From Monocercomonoides exilis (lineage: Eukaryota; Preaxostyla; Oxymonadida; Polymastigidae), in contig LSRY02000023.1 of assembly GCA_001643675.2 (NCBI GenBank), positions 907,001 through 971,000 of the forward strand: 64,000 bases of DNA. Reading direction: 5' to 3'. Every line of letters begins with the position of its first letter. Position 1 is the first letter of the stretch. Below the pieces are notes generated by a model. That model was given only the letters and a program-made list of their open reading frames with translations. It searched no databases and was not told the origin of the DNA. The position numbers and the translations under genes were made by a program. Shown piece after piece: positions 1 to 11,210 of this stretch.

Positions 1-2
1 CT

Positions 3-1109
3 CTTTCCAGGCTAGAAAGGGGAGGCGACTATCAGATAAAGCAAGAATCCTACAAGGAGCTTGTAACGAAGATGAGATTGAACATAACGTTGGACGCTTT
101 CGCCACAAAAACAAAACAAGAAAGTGAGCAGATGGTGCGGGCCAGGAAGCCCGATAAACGAAGACGGTCTGCAGCAGCCTTGGCGAGGAGAGACAGTTCT
201 TGCTCATCCTCCAATTCCTCTCATTCTTCCGACAATCAGGAAAATGATTCTCGAACGAGCTCGAGGTCTTCTCCTTCTTCCCGATTGGAAGGGACAAATA
301 TGGGAGCCGTTGTTGAAAAGAACGACCCATATAGAATGGATGTGGAAGAGCCAGAGCGAACTTCTTACCCCGGGACCATGGATGAAGAGGATGGATGCTT
401 GCCTGCCACCAGGGAAGCTTCGAGTTGTACTGATGAATCCTTAGCGATCAATGGAGAACACTGGTTCAAAGGAGTTTTGCAAACAAGAGGATTTCCAATG
501 GATATATGTGATCTGTGCAAATCCAGTCTTTCGCCTTCGACGTGGCATGGGTACTTACTCAGTTATGCTCATTTCGGAGACCAGTGGACAAACTGCGGCT
601 ATGGTCTTTCTGTTGGAGATTGGTTCAATTGGGTCGTTAGATGTGCCGATGTTTTCCTTAAGCTTTTCAACAAGGGGCTGAAGGAGCAATCCCTTTGTAA
701 AATACGATCTGCCATCTCTCTCATTTCTCAATTATTATTCGAGAGAAGTTTGGGAGATTACCCGCTTATGAAGCTTCTCTTCCGATCATTTAAAAGATTG
801 GAAAGGAGGAAGAAGAAAAATAAGCCTGATATATGGAACCCCAAAATACTTCTTGATTATATATCGGGGCTAGGCGAGAACGCGAACTTATCCTTCACTA
901 CTCTCACGAAGAAAACAATTTGTCTTTGCATGCTATTCTCCGCCTGCCGGTTCACCGAGCTCGAGCGGATCAGTCTGAAAACATTCTGCAGTGAGAGAAG
1001 ATTCAATTGCATTGGATACTTCGCTGAAAACAGGACCCGAAAGAACAGACATTATAATACCGTTTCTCACAGATACTCCTTCAATATGTCCTGCCTCAGC
1101 AGTGTGTGA
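3..1109 (+). pseudogene. DIRS ORF: end of RT/RNase H region plus N-terminal half of tyrosine recombinase
   Basis: The frame is open from base 3, and the first in-frame Met is at 72. A Ser/acidic linker (about 215-450) is followed by a helical core-binding region with the family-like STWHGYLLSYAHF (near 535-575). The first catalytic Arg is in the SACRFTELERI segment near 940-970. Past about 1000 this frame turns into nonsense (TRKNRHYNTVSH), while the true continuation is found in the next frame. A one-base indel near 1000-1015 is the simplest explanation; programmed frameshifting is a less likely alternative. Confidence 0.7.
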
Positions 1110-1875
1110 ATTGTGGTCCAGAATAAGCAAACTTCAAGACAACCCTGACCACTTGTTTATTAACGATCGCACAAAGATTCCACTTTCCGCAAGAGTGCTG
1201 AGAAAACTTGTTGCAAATCTCCTTCACGAGACAGGTATACCGAATTATTTTGGTCCTTACTCGATAAAGCATGCTTCAATATCTGCATTGACAATGGCTG
1301 GACTACCAATAGCGCAAGTGGCAAAGTTCGCAAGGCTGTCTCCACGAAGCGATACCATTATTAATTACTATTTTCAAAAAGATATCGCCACATCCTGTGC
1401 GAAAGTGATTGCAGATCAAGCGGCTATTAATGCAACTTCCTCCCAGACCCAGTCATCACCTTTAAGTCTGCAAACCCTTCGCAAACCAAAAATTACCTTT
1501 GATGACAATTCAAGTTCAGAAGATATTGAGGACTCTTCGTCAACTGACGAAGAGCAAGATGAGGAGGACTACAGTCTGAACTCAAAGTCTGACAACATCG
1601 AGAGCGAAAAAGGAATCAGGATCAGGTTGGAAAAACCTAATCTGCAATATGACAACAAAAGCCAAACGATCTACAACGACGAAGAAGAACCATCAAAGCC
1701 AGACTACGTGGAGGAGCCAGACGAGAACAGTCATAAAGAGTATGAAAGAAGGAATTTTCGTGAGAAAAGACTAGTTGGAGAAGTTGTCCAGAAGAAAACA
1801 ATTGAGATAACAATTAAAACCAGAGCGCAAGCCAAACGTGAGCAACTCGAACAATTGCTGAGGGATGACAAATAA
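991..1875 (+). pseudogene. C-terminal half of DIRS tyrosine recombinase
   Basis: This frame overlaps the previous one and carries the second half of the recombinase. TSLKTGPERTDIIIPFLTD corresponds to the beta-hairpin region after the first Arg. GPYSIKHASISAL carries the catalytic His box, and INYYF carries the nucleophilic Tyr (near 1360-1375). About 170 residues of acidic, then basic, low-complexity tail follow and end at UAA. The start at 991 is only the first Met in frame; the protein part really begins by frameshift from the upstream frame. All visible catalytic residues are present, so the frame break is the clearest defect. Confidence 0.7.
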
Positions 1876-1924
1876 GAGGTCAATCAAATAATAACAACAG
1901 CAGAGTATTCTCCCAATTATGGAA

Positions 1925-2031
1925 CTCTCTCGTAAATAGAAGAGAAGGAAGTGAGAGAATGTTTTCTTTTAAATCAAAGTGCTTGCGCTTTGATTGAAAA
2001 AGAAAATGTGAATCTCACTTCCTTCTCTTCT
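1925..2031. repeat. Hairpin and direct repeat at DIRS 3' end (internal complementary region candidate)
   Basis: The arms 1938-1956 and 2013-2031 are exact reverse complements (19 nt), and pairing continues imperfectly inward to a short loop near 1975-1985. 1925-1956 is repeated directly at 2241-2272 (32 of 32 bases). 1996-2031 is the exact reverse complement of 2254-2289 (36 bases). Confidence 0.85.
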
Positions 2032-2240
2032 TCCCGCCTCGATACACTCCCACCCTTATTATAAACAGATTCTGTTAATGACCCATCTTCCTTCTTCTTC
2101 AGGCGTGATATGTAATGAGCGCCATAACATTGTTATGTTTTTTAATGTTTCTATCCTTTTTAGCTATTTCACATCACCGTTGTAATCTATTACTATTTTG
2201 CATTTCAGATCAGTTGGGTGACTGACCCTTAAGTGATGAT

Positions 2241-2289
2241 CTCTCTCGTAAATAGAAGAGAAGGAAGTGAGATTCACATTTTCTTTTTC
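2241..2289. repeat. Right terminal repeat of the DIRS-like element
   Basis: Bases 2241-2272 repeat 1925-1956 directly. Bases 2254-2289 are the exact inverse of 1996-2031. This likely marks the right end of the element, because the AT-rich flank that follows lacks any counterpart. Confidence 0.7.
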
Positions 2290-3500
2290 AAGGATTCCCA
2301 ACTTCATTTGAGTTTCTGTTTTGTTATAATTTCACTTAATACAGAATAAAGAACATCATAATTATAACTTTCTTTAAAAATTATTTTATTGTTTTTTTCA
2401 CTTTTGTGAAAATGTGAGAAGATAATTTCTTTTTTTAGTAATTGAATAAAATGAACATATTGATTTTGATGCATTTTAAGGAAATTCCAAATATGAAAAC
2501 TTTTCAAATACATTAATCGATAACAATTTTTAATGTTTCTCTGTTTAAGTGAAATATTTGTAATCAAAAATTAATAAAAATATGGAAAGTTGAAAATACA
2601 GATATTCGATATTTGAATAACAAGACAATAGATTTTATGAAAGAGAAATCCTTGGAGCAATCAAGTTCTTTGAAAGCGGTGGATCATAACTTTTGTGTCG
2701 TAAATTGTTGATGGAAGGTGAAATAAAGACAAATAGTTCAAATGCATATTTATGGAGAAGTAATGAAGAATTATCCATTAAACGTTCATGCTTGAATCAA
2801 AATTAATGTTTGCAAGTTGTGTTGAATGTTTGTTTTCCTGAATAATATTGAATGTGTTGTTATACGCATTTGAATATTCGTGTTTTTATTAAGGCTGACA
2901 AAATGAAAATGCAGAACAAAATGATCGAGCAACAAACAGAGATATATACTTTATTGTTTTGAAGAAGAAGAAATCCGTTTTCTGCAAGATGAAGAAAAGT
3001 GAGGAAAGGGTATTTTAAAGAAAGAAAGACAGATGTGAAAACGTGGATATACATAAATTGAGCGTGAACATGACATTATGAAACGCTTGACCTTAGTTCC
3101 AGTTGAGGAAATGCTAAAGTTGAAAGATATTTTTTTATCTAAGAAGAGGAAATAATAGAGAAAAATGAGAGTTGGTAGAAAAAGAAATGTGGATTACCAT
3201 TTGTTTCCTTTTTTGAAGGAAAGAAGTAAAGGGGCAAGTTGAATGTTTGAAGGATTCAGTGAAAACTGCTTGCCAGAAGAATGTGCAACCAAAGAAGAAT
3301 AATTCAGATTCACACTTGTTTCAACGAGAGTCTTTGTATTAATTATCGTTAACCTTCATTATTCCAAATATCAAATAATTTCATCATAACATCTTCTTTT
3401 TCTTCTTCATTTCTTTCGAACTGCAATGATCTCTTCCTGGCTTTTCGTCCTCACTATAACTTGAAAGGATTCAACGCAGAAACACTCGAAAACGCATTCT
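2290..3500. other. AT-rich intergenic stretch
   Basis: Only short ORFs of biased, AT-driven composition occur here on both strands. I see no conserved motif, RNA gene or repeat in this stretch. Confidence 0.5.
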
Positions 3501-3510
3501 TTCCCCTTCA

Positions 3511-4690
3511 ATGAAATGCTGCTGCTCATGTACCGTAGAAAGCAATGGCTCATTTTCATCGTTTCATCATTCTTCTTCCTCCTCCTTTTTTTCTTCCATA
3601 TCAAATCCCATCTTCCTTATATACTTCATCGTTCTGATCTGGAGCAGCACGCCGATCAACTTCGCCATTCCGGATGCGGAGAATCGAAGAGAAGAAATTT
3701 TCAGAGAATGAGCAGCCATCATTATCGGAGCTTGGGATTGACCCTTCGGATGCGTCTGTGGTGGCGGCTTCACACACGTCGGCAGCAGCGATGGACTGCA
3801 TCGAAAGACGGCTGCGAATTGTGGTGCCAGAGGTGGCTGGGGTGCATGGGCGGCACATGCCGCTGTCGCTGCAGCTGCTGCGGGCGCTGTAGACGCTGCG
3901 GGGATTTGGGGATCGCCTCAGTCGAGGCGTGTGATGGCGAAGCTGGACGAGGAAGTGATGGGGCGAGGGGTTGCAGTGTGTGAAGCGGGGGAGATTGTGG
4001 TGAAGGAGCTGGAGGCAGCGGGGATGAGGACGGATGACGATGTGGTTCTATTGCCAGTAGATATTGAACAAACTATGCTGGAGGAGCGGGAAGAAGCAGA
4101 GGAAGGAGAAAGGGGAGGCAAAGAGGGAGAAGAAAATGGAGAAGAAGATGGAAGGAAAGAGGGAAGCGAGGGGAATGAGGAGAAAGGCGGATATCCGACA
4201 GCGCACAGAGAGTTTGTAGAAAGAATTAAAGAGAGCCAGGGGAAGCTGGAAGAAGCAATTGCACCGCTGGTTGTGGAAGGGCTTGGGCTGGGTCGGCTGA
4301 GGTTTGTAAAGGCGTGTGTGGGGACGGAGGCAGACAAACAGTAATTAACAGAATGTGACATGCGTAGTTGAACGCCAGGCGACGGCATTCAACAGGAGAA
4401 CAGGAGAGCAGAAGAAGAAGCAGAAGATGGATCCGGGCATAACTTCAGATGGAAATTCATATGGAGTAAAGAAAGATGAGGAACAAATGCAAATGTCGAA
4501 GAATGATTTGGCAATGTTTGAGGAGTCGGGGATAGAGGGCGGTTCGATTGATTTGGAGAAGGAAAAAGAGGAGGAGGAAGAAGAGAAAGTTGATAAAGAC
4601 GTGAAGCTTATTTTTAAGAAATGTAAAGGACAAAAGCAGAAAGATGAAATAATACTTGAGGTTCTGGAGAAATGGACACAGAGGAAGTAG
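3511..4690 (+). pseudogene. Unidentified GC-richer coding remnant
   Basis: Base composition rises sharply above the flanks. Three stretches on the + strand read like protein but in different frames: 3674-3892 (SLSELGIDPSDASVV, then MDCIERRLRIVVPEV), 3841-4344 (an Ala run, then MAKLDEEVMGRG and an acidic segment), and 4427-4690 (acidic and Lys-rich, ending VLEKWTQRK). Either short introns separate real exons or indels have broken an old gene. I could not place GT-AG introns that join the frames cleanly, so I favour decay. No family is recognised. The minus-strand ORFs across it look like shadows. Confidence 0.35.
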
Positions 4691-4842
4691 CTTCAGCTTC
4701 GCATCAAAAAGGTATATTTTCACAAACATAGTTGAAGCGGAAGGAATAGGAAGAGAGTGTGAGGAAGAAAATAAAGAAAATGAAGAGATGAAATTTCTCA
4801 TGAATATCCATTTGAAAAAAAAGGAGATAAGATGATTGGAAG

Positions 4843-5840
4843 TCAAATGTTGCACTCAGAATTATCAGCTGTATTGCTGTTCCACAATCTTAGTGTTGGA
4901 GTTGTTGAACCACATTGCTGGAATGGAGATTGGGTTATGGCATTGCTTCTAAAGAAAACAACGTTTCCTCTTCCATCAGTTGCAGTGTTGCCATCGAAGA
5001 AACAGAATGTGATGAATTTTACTCCATTCATCCAGGAATATGTGTCTCTGTTAAACATTGCAGCACCTCCTAATGAAGATGACGAATTTGTCAATTTGTT
5101 GTTTATAAACTGGCAGTCATAAACCAGAAATTGACTTGGTTTGTTTCCTGGAGGATCATAAAATGTTAAAGAATCTGCAGAATCGCCACCGGTATTTGAG
5201 ATGCACTTGCATTTGGTAACAAAAATTAGCAAGTTGAGGTCATATTTTTGAGCCAAAAAAACCAACCGGTTCCACACCAGTTTGTTATTGAACAACATTC
5301 CACTCTGTTATCTGAGAATGTCCAGACAGAACTGGATAGAGGATAAGCTATACAAATTGCTCCTCCATGCTTTGTTTGACAACTTGTGAAATGAGATTTT
5401 GCGATACTGATTTGCAATAAATTTTCACAAAACAAAGCTCCTCCTTCACCATTGCTTGATGTACATTTGTTGAATGAGCAAGAAGTGATTGTGAGGTTGG
5501 CATTTGTGCAGTTGACATAAAGTGCACCTCCTCAGGCACTTCCGCTACTTGAATCATTTCATTCGCATAACTCAAATCTATAGCTGTTAACATCGAATGA
5601 AGTCAGTCTTCCAGGTTTCTTTCTATCAGTTTCATTTCCAATATACTCAACAGGAGCATTTGTGGAAGAGCGTGTTTGATGAAGGAAAGAAGTGCTGAAA
5701 ATTAGAGAGAAGTGGAGGCTGTTTTGAGTGGTAAGGAATGAACGAATCTGGAGGAAGAGAGAGAAAATATTGCAAAAAGGATGGAAATTAGAGGAAACAG
5801 AAGAAGAAGAAAAAAGAAAATCAAGTTTGTCAGTGTCCAC
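4843..5840 (-). pseudogene. Pectin-lyase-like (right-handed beta-helix) surface protein, relic
   Basis: Read on the minus strand from about 5620 downward, the translation shows beta-helix rungs typical of the oxymonad surface family: GGALYVNCTNANLTITSCSF, then GEGGALFCENLLQISIAKS, GGAICIAYPL and later LGGAAMFNR with FCFFDGNTA. The frame is broken. Two in-frame UGA codons interrupt the first rungs (near 5535 and 5565), and the reading frame shifts near 5300. I infer a dead fragment of the ectodomain of the same family whose cytoplasmic tail sits in the hAT element at 41.9-42.8 kb. The upstream ORF to 5840 may be the unrelated 5' flank. Confidence 0.65.
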
Positions 5841-6500
5841 GTTGCATTAAGTGTATTTTTGCGGTTATTTGTGTATTAGACATTGAAATTGTTCAGAGCA
5901 TTTCACTTTTCCTCTTAACATTTTTATCCAAATAAAAATCGTATCATCTGCGTTTTTTTTTTTTTAAATAAACATAAAAATATAAATGAAACAAACCTTC
6001 AACTCACTTTATTCTACATTATTATGTCTTTCAAGCTCATTTTGTTGTAATTTCGTAACATTTCCAATTAAAATCAAATAGATCAAAGCCGTTTTAAAAA
6101 TTGAATAACTAATACTTAAAAAAACAACACCAAATGTTCCGATTAGTAATTTTGAAAAATAAAATATCATTTTTCATGGCTTTTTCATGATGGATTTCAG
6201 CGTTAATTTGCGTATGTAGTCTTTAATTAAAATGAACCAACTTCATTTAAAATAAACCAACTTCATTTGAATTAAATGGGTTTATTTGAATTGAAGAAGT
6301 TTATTCAAATTTCATCTAATGCATCATTTAGTGGCTTTTATCGATACACAAAATTAATGATGTATTTTTTTGTGAACATTTGATGTGTCCAATGATCCTT
6401 TGTCAAAGCAGTTTCATTTGTGTAATTAAAAACAAATAAATAAATAGAATTTTTAAATTTATAAAAAAAATACTAAATTTAAAAAATGGGTAATTGTTTG
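5841..6500. other. AT-rich intergenic stretch before the palindrome
   Basis: Very AT-rich DNA with short repeats such as the tandem copies of cttcattt-aaataaacc near 6240-6275. No gene or RNA is visible. Confidence 0.5.
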
Positions 6501-7533
6501 TCCGGACATTTTTTTAATTAGAACAAAAAATTTAAAATTAAAATATCTCAGCAAATATTCAATATTAATTTACAGCAATTAGCACAGTTGTATATTGACG
6601 CACATGACTTCTGTTCACATACAAATTTTTATTGCGGTGTTGTATATTTTTTGAAATAACTTAATCTTATATCAGAAAAACTGACTTTTGATAAAATTTT
6701 CTTATTTAATAAAAGGATTCGGTTCATCTTTTGCACACACAACCTATTTTTTCTACCTTATTAACAATTCTGGTTGTTTTTTATTTTCGCTTATTTGCTC
6801 GTTTTGATTGAATGAAAATCTTTCATTTTTGAATAATTATTGTCAATGAGACAACTTAAAATATATTTTTCCTCGAATGCAGGAGCATCTAACTGAAATC
6901 AACACATGAAGTTATAAATATAATAGTTAAATAAAATTTCCACAAAGTTTTAATTAAAAATGACTCAGAAGAGATGTCATAATTATAATTTGTATTTAAT
7001 ATTGATTATTATCAATGTTCAATTTCATTGAAAGTCGAATTGATAATATTTTTTGAAATCCCTGCTGAATCATTTTTAATTAAAACTTTGTGGAAATTTT
7101 ATTAAACTATTATATTTATAACTTCATGTGTTGATTTCAGTTAGATGCTCCTGCATTCGAGGAAAAATATATTTTAAGTTGTCTCATTGACAATAATTAT
7201 TCAAAAATTACAGATTGTCATTCCATTCGAAAGAGCAAATAAGCGAAAATAAAAAACAACCAGAATTGTTAATATTATGGAAAAAATAGGTTGTGTGTGC
7301 AAAAGATGAACCGAATCCTTTTATTAAATAAGAAAATTTTATCAAAAGTCGGATTTTCAGATATCAAAATTACTTATTTCTTCATAAATACAACACAACA
7401 AATAAAAATTTGGATATGGTAAGATGTCATATATACTAATATACAACTATGCAAATTGCTGTAAATTAAAATTGAAAATTTGTTGAGATATTTTAATTTT
7501 AAATTTTTTGTTCTAATTAAAAAAATGTCAGGA
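6501..7533. repeat. Long inverted repeat (palindrome), arms about 470 bp
   Basis: Bases about 6501-6971 match the reverse complement of about 7060-7533, starting from the outer tccggaca/tgtcagga ends. The inner part (6890-6971 against 7060-7140) is almost identical, whereas the outer 250 bases have diverged with small indels. The loop of about 90 bases contains a smaller hairpin (attatcaat near 7011 with aattgataat near 7040). No coding frame spans it. It could be a non-autonomous foldback transposon or an inverted duplication. No clear target-site duplication was seen. Confidence 0.85.
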
Positions 7534-8550
7534 TAAAAAAATAACGCTATTTTCTATTTCAATTGAAAACGAAATATCTGCGACTTTTCAAAAAGAATAA
7601 TTCTAAAAAGAAATACAAACAAAATATTGAGAAAAATATTTGTAAGCGCTGCGCGGAACAAAATTCATAAAACAAAATATTTCGTCCCATATCGAATGAG
7701 CCAAATAATAATCAAATCACTAAAGTTAAAAAAAATTTTTTTGTGAATTAAAAAAAGATAAAAAATACCATTTTGCCTTTCATGAGAGAAGAAAAATCGA
7801 CAGGCTTTCATCAACGCTATTTTCTTGAAACAGATGATAAATCTATTAATCAATAATTTCAAATGACATTTTTTTAAAAAGAAATAAATAAAAAAATTGA
7901 TCTGTCAAAATTGTTTGATTTCGATCATCTAAAATTAACAAAAGTCAATCCTTTGGAGTGTTAATAAAAAAGTTGAAATTAGAATACTTATGCGAAATGT
8001 GAATAAGGTAGGTTCATCACAAATAGAAGTAGATAAACAGAATATTTTACCCTCTAAGCAAAAATAAAATCTATAAAATTTATCAAAATTCAATTAAAAA
8101 CACATAAAAAGATTCGATAAGTCAAAAAAGAAATATGCAATATAAAATGAGAATAAAGAATAATTTGAATAAAAATTCCAAATGAACATCCTTTTTTGTT
8201 TTTTTGAAAAGATTGAAAATTTGCAGAAAGATTTTTGCAGTGAAATTGCGATTCAAAAATTGAAGAAAATTAGATACAGTTTCAGACAAGTAAAATTATG
8301 ATATCTTCATAAGTTGAGAAATTGAAGAAGTGTGTTGTGGTTAGTATCCTACACTATTCCTAAGATAATTGAAAAATGAATCAGCACATTTATTTTTTTT
8401 AATAAATGCAAATAAAAAGTAAATAAGAAAAAATATAAGCTTCAAATAAGTTATAAGCGATAACAAACCTTGATATTTGCTTTCGCCTGTCACTGACTCA
8501 CCTTGACATCCGCTTGCAATATATAGAAGCGCTTCGAGATTCAGAGTTTT
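7534..8550. other. AT-rich intergenic stretch
   Basis: No supported gene. The only ORFs are short and rich in Phe/Lys/Ile from AT-rich sequence. Confidence 0.5.
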
Positions 8551-8567
8551 TTATTTCAAAATAAAAT

Positions 8568-9263
8568 TCAAATATTGCATAAATAAAAAAATAAATAAAT
8601 AAAAACAAAAAATCGTTGTATCAAACATGAAACGAGAAAACATGTTGCACCAAAAATCATGGATGGAACAACAAAACATGGAATACAAAGAATGAAGTAA
8701 ATAACAGCGCGAGTGTAGAAGCTTACTATAAACGTCAAACACAAAACATGTAAATTAAGATTAAATCCGACTAAAAAAGCAAACATATTATTCCACTTAA
8801 CTGCGGATTGTTAATGTTTTGTGGTTGTACCAATCCAATCTCAAAGATAACTGTTGCTCCAATGCAAAGCAAACCAAAAAATGGTAAAATTATTTGATAA
8901 ATTCGTCGGTATATTGCCCAAGCTATAATGGATCCCTAATTTTTTGTTATCACAGCAAAGAAGCAAAAAAGCGAGAAAAATAAATAAAATAATCATAACC
9001 AAAAGGTACAAACATAAAAGAAAAACAAAAACAATTTTTGTGCATACAATGAAGTAAGCAGCATCTCCAATAAGTGCTGCGATCCATGCCCAGAAACATA
9101 CAGTTTTTAATGAAGATTTTGTAAATCGATCAAGAAAAGCACGTCGAAACCAAGGCCGTTGAGGTGCAACAGGTTGAGACAATGAAGTGGAACCAACTGC
9201 ACCTTCGTAAGCATTTGGAATAGCTCCGTAAGATTGTGGTTGTTGAGGTTGCTGATCCTCCAT
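8568..9263 (-). CDS. Small multi-pass membrane protein, spliced, unknown function
   Basis: Exon 1 (9263-9048) starts at an ATG and codes for a Gln/Pro-rich cytosolic head (MEDQQPQQPQSYGAIP), then WFRRAFLDRFTKSSLKT and a first membrane helix ending GDAAYFI. A GTATGCA donor follows, and a 112-nt intron (8936-9047) ends in TTAG. Exon 2 starts at 8935 and gives GSIIAWAIYRRIYQIILPFF. After that two readings are possible. One reads straight on (GLLCIGATVIFEIGLV) to a stop near 8766. The other uses a 74-nt intron and joins a hydrophobic frame ending at 8568 (FAFLVGFNLNLHVLCLTF). I cannot decide between them. No family is recognised. It is divergent from the next gene, with 138 bp between the two ATGs. 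Confidence 0.6.
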
Positions 9264-9401
9264 AAAAAAGAATTATAAATCAAACAATGGTTGAGATCCT
9301 TGAAAATGATTCAATCATTGGAAACGACGCTTCACAACAAATTCATATTTATAACCAAAAATGTTTCAAAAGTTGGCCCATAAAAAATAGTTTTTCTTTA
9401 A

Positions 9402-10439
9402 ATGTCAAAATTTGAAAAAAAAGGAAAAACAGCACAAAGTTCAACAAATATTTCAATAGATCATTTGGCACAATTTAATAATATGGAATTGAGCGAGGAA
9501 GCAACGTCATTTGAATCAGATGCAAAAAAGCAAGTCAAACAAAATGAATCCGACTCTTTTTCGAATTCCAGCACATTAAATTCAAATGAACCGCAAAATA
9601 CAGGAAAGCGCAAAGAAATATGTATTTTTGATAATTGTCCTTTCGCAAACGCTTTTTCAGAACAATCTTTTTCTGGGGCTGACTTTTCTTTTCAAAAAGA
9701 AGCTTCAAAGCTAATGTCATCCATTGCCGTAGTTATTCAGCCGTACATCCAAGAACTTGCTCAATCTAAAGAAAGAATAAAAGAATTAGAAAATAAGCAA
9801 ATTGAGCTGAAAGAACATTACGAATCATTACTAAAGAAATCAGATGAAACAACGAAGTATTTTCAAGAACTGTTAAAAAATCATTTAAATTGCAGTAAAA
9901 AAATTTTAGAAGATTCACTATTAGAAAAACAGAAACATGAAATTGAAATAGAAGATGAAGCCGAATTAGAAATAGTTAAAGATGATAATTTCCCCGAAAT
10001 ACAAAATCAACAACTTTTACATCAAGCAGACGCAAAAAAAGCATATGACGAAGAAGTTTTGGAACTAAAGGAGCAACTAGAGGATATTGAAAATCAAATT
10101 TCTGAAGAAAAACAGAAAGATGAAAAAGAAATTTCACACTTCAAAACCGTTGAACAATCACTTCCTCAGCAGGAGCAAGATAATTTTTGTGCAGAAAAAT
10201 ACCCAATCAAGGATTCGAACAAAAAGAGCACAGAAAAAACTTGCAAATTAGCGGAAAAAGATTTGACAAAAGATTCTTCTATTGTTGGAGATTCAATTCA
10301 TGAGTCAAAAGAAAACGAATTAATTAACATAATGAAAAGAAAAAGGATTGGGGCATCTCAAACAGAGAAAAAAGCATCGTCAAAGCATGTCGATCAACGA
10401 GCAGTTTTATTTGCACAACGTTTGAAGGAATTGAAATAA
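9402..10439 (+). CDS. Coiled-coil protein, 345 aa, unknown function
   Basis: A single uninterrupted frame from ATG to UAA. The N-terminal 100 residues are Ser/Asn/Glu-rich. A short Cys-containing patch (KEICIFDNCPFANAF, about 71-85) comes before a helical stretch. Heptad-like Lys/Glu/Leu segments follow at about residues 118-165 and 208-250, and the tail is basic (NIMKRKRIGAS). This composition predicts a long coiled coil in a soluble scaffold or cytoskeletal protein; that is inference only. It shares a short divergent promoter region with the membrane-protein gene on the other strand. The start is the first ATG after in-frame stops. Confidence 0.75.
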   Translation: MSKFEKKGKTAQSSTNISIDHLAQFNNMELSEEATSFESDAKKQVKQNESDSFSNSSTLNSNEPQNTGKRKEICIFDNCPFANAFSEQSFSGADFSFQKEASKLMSSIAVVIQPYIQELAQSKERIKELENKQIELKEHYESLLKKSDETTKYFQELLKNHLNCSKKILEDSLLEKQKHEIEIEDEAELEIVKDDNFPEIQNQQLLHQADAKKAYDEEVLELKEQLEDIENQISEEKQKDEKEISHFKTVEQSLPQQEQDNFCAEKYPIKDSNKKSTEKTCKLAEKDLTKDSSIVGDSIHESKENELINIMKRKRIGASQTEKKASSKHVDQRAVLFAQRLKELK

Positions 10440-11210
10440 TTCTCAATGCAAAAGAAAGAGCTTCATTACACTTCTAAAGGAAAAGCTCAATTTAACTTCC
10501 ACATTTCAACAATATCAAATTTCAAGAAAAACACATGTTAAAATTTTTAAATATTTTCAAAACTAATTTTGAACAATTTTGTTTTTGATTATATTGATAA
10601 ATGTTCAACACTTCAAAATCTGATTTTTATTTCCAGTTTTTATTTATGAAGACTTTTGTTAAAATTGCAGCTTTTGTGATTATCATTTAATTATTAAATC
10701 ACTTACTGAAATTTTTAAAGTACTTTTTTTTTTCGCAACACAATTATTTTGAATAAAATATGAAAAGATTGAATCGAAAAGGTTAATTCCGAAGGATGAT
10801 TGCTATTTTTAACAGATAACAGATTCATTTAATTCTTAAAAAACACTCATATTCGAATTTCAATTCTTCAAAAATTTTGTATAAAATGAATATTGCGCTT
10901 ATTTCATCTGCTAACAGAACCTTTTAAACTAACAGTAAAATTATTATCATTCAGTGAGTAATTGTTGAGTCAATTGAGACGAAACACAAATATATCGCTC
11001 AAAAAGACTTCGCAAATCCAATTTGCAAATACATGAGGCAATCATAAGCCCATCCAAAAGCAAAAAGCTAAAAGCCAACAAACAACAACAAAAATAAAAG
11101 AGTCTAAATACTTTTAACGCAAGCATAACGGAACATAATTCAACAATAACAACAACAATAATAAAAGTGGATTCAAAATATTGTGCAAGTTCATCACTCT
11201 CTCTTTTTAT
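10440..11210. other. AT-rich intergenic stretch between convergent genes
   Basis: This is the 3' flank of the coiled-coil gene and of the UFSP-like gene, which are transcribed towards each other. It contains CAA-rich low complexity near 11080-11165. No gene is visible. Confidence 0.5.

Larger units (their letters stand above)
1..2289 (+). mobile_element. DIRS-like tyrosine-recombinase retroelement, 3' part
   Basis: The window opens inside an ORF whose first residues (LSRLERGGDYQIKQES, then TLDAFATK) resemble the end of the reverse transcriptase/RNase H region of DIRS elements. The frame continues into a tyrosine recombinase, the DIRS order of domains. Downstream of the recombinase are long inverted and direct repeats at 1925-2031 and 2241-2289, as expected for a DIRS-type terminus with an internal complementary region. 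The 5' part lies outside the window. The recombinase is split over two frames, so this copy is probably inactive. Confidence 0.75.

Noticed and set aside
3516-3983. Cys/Arg-rich ORF on the + strand
   Set aside because: A third frame of the GC-rich remnant; the runs of Cys and Arg arise from frame-shifted GCN/CTG repeats.
9535-9720. Minus-strand ORF inside the coiled-coil gene
   Set aside because: Shadow frame opposite a good single-exon gene.
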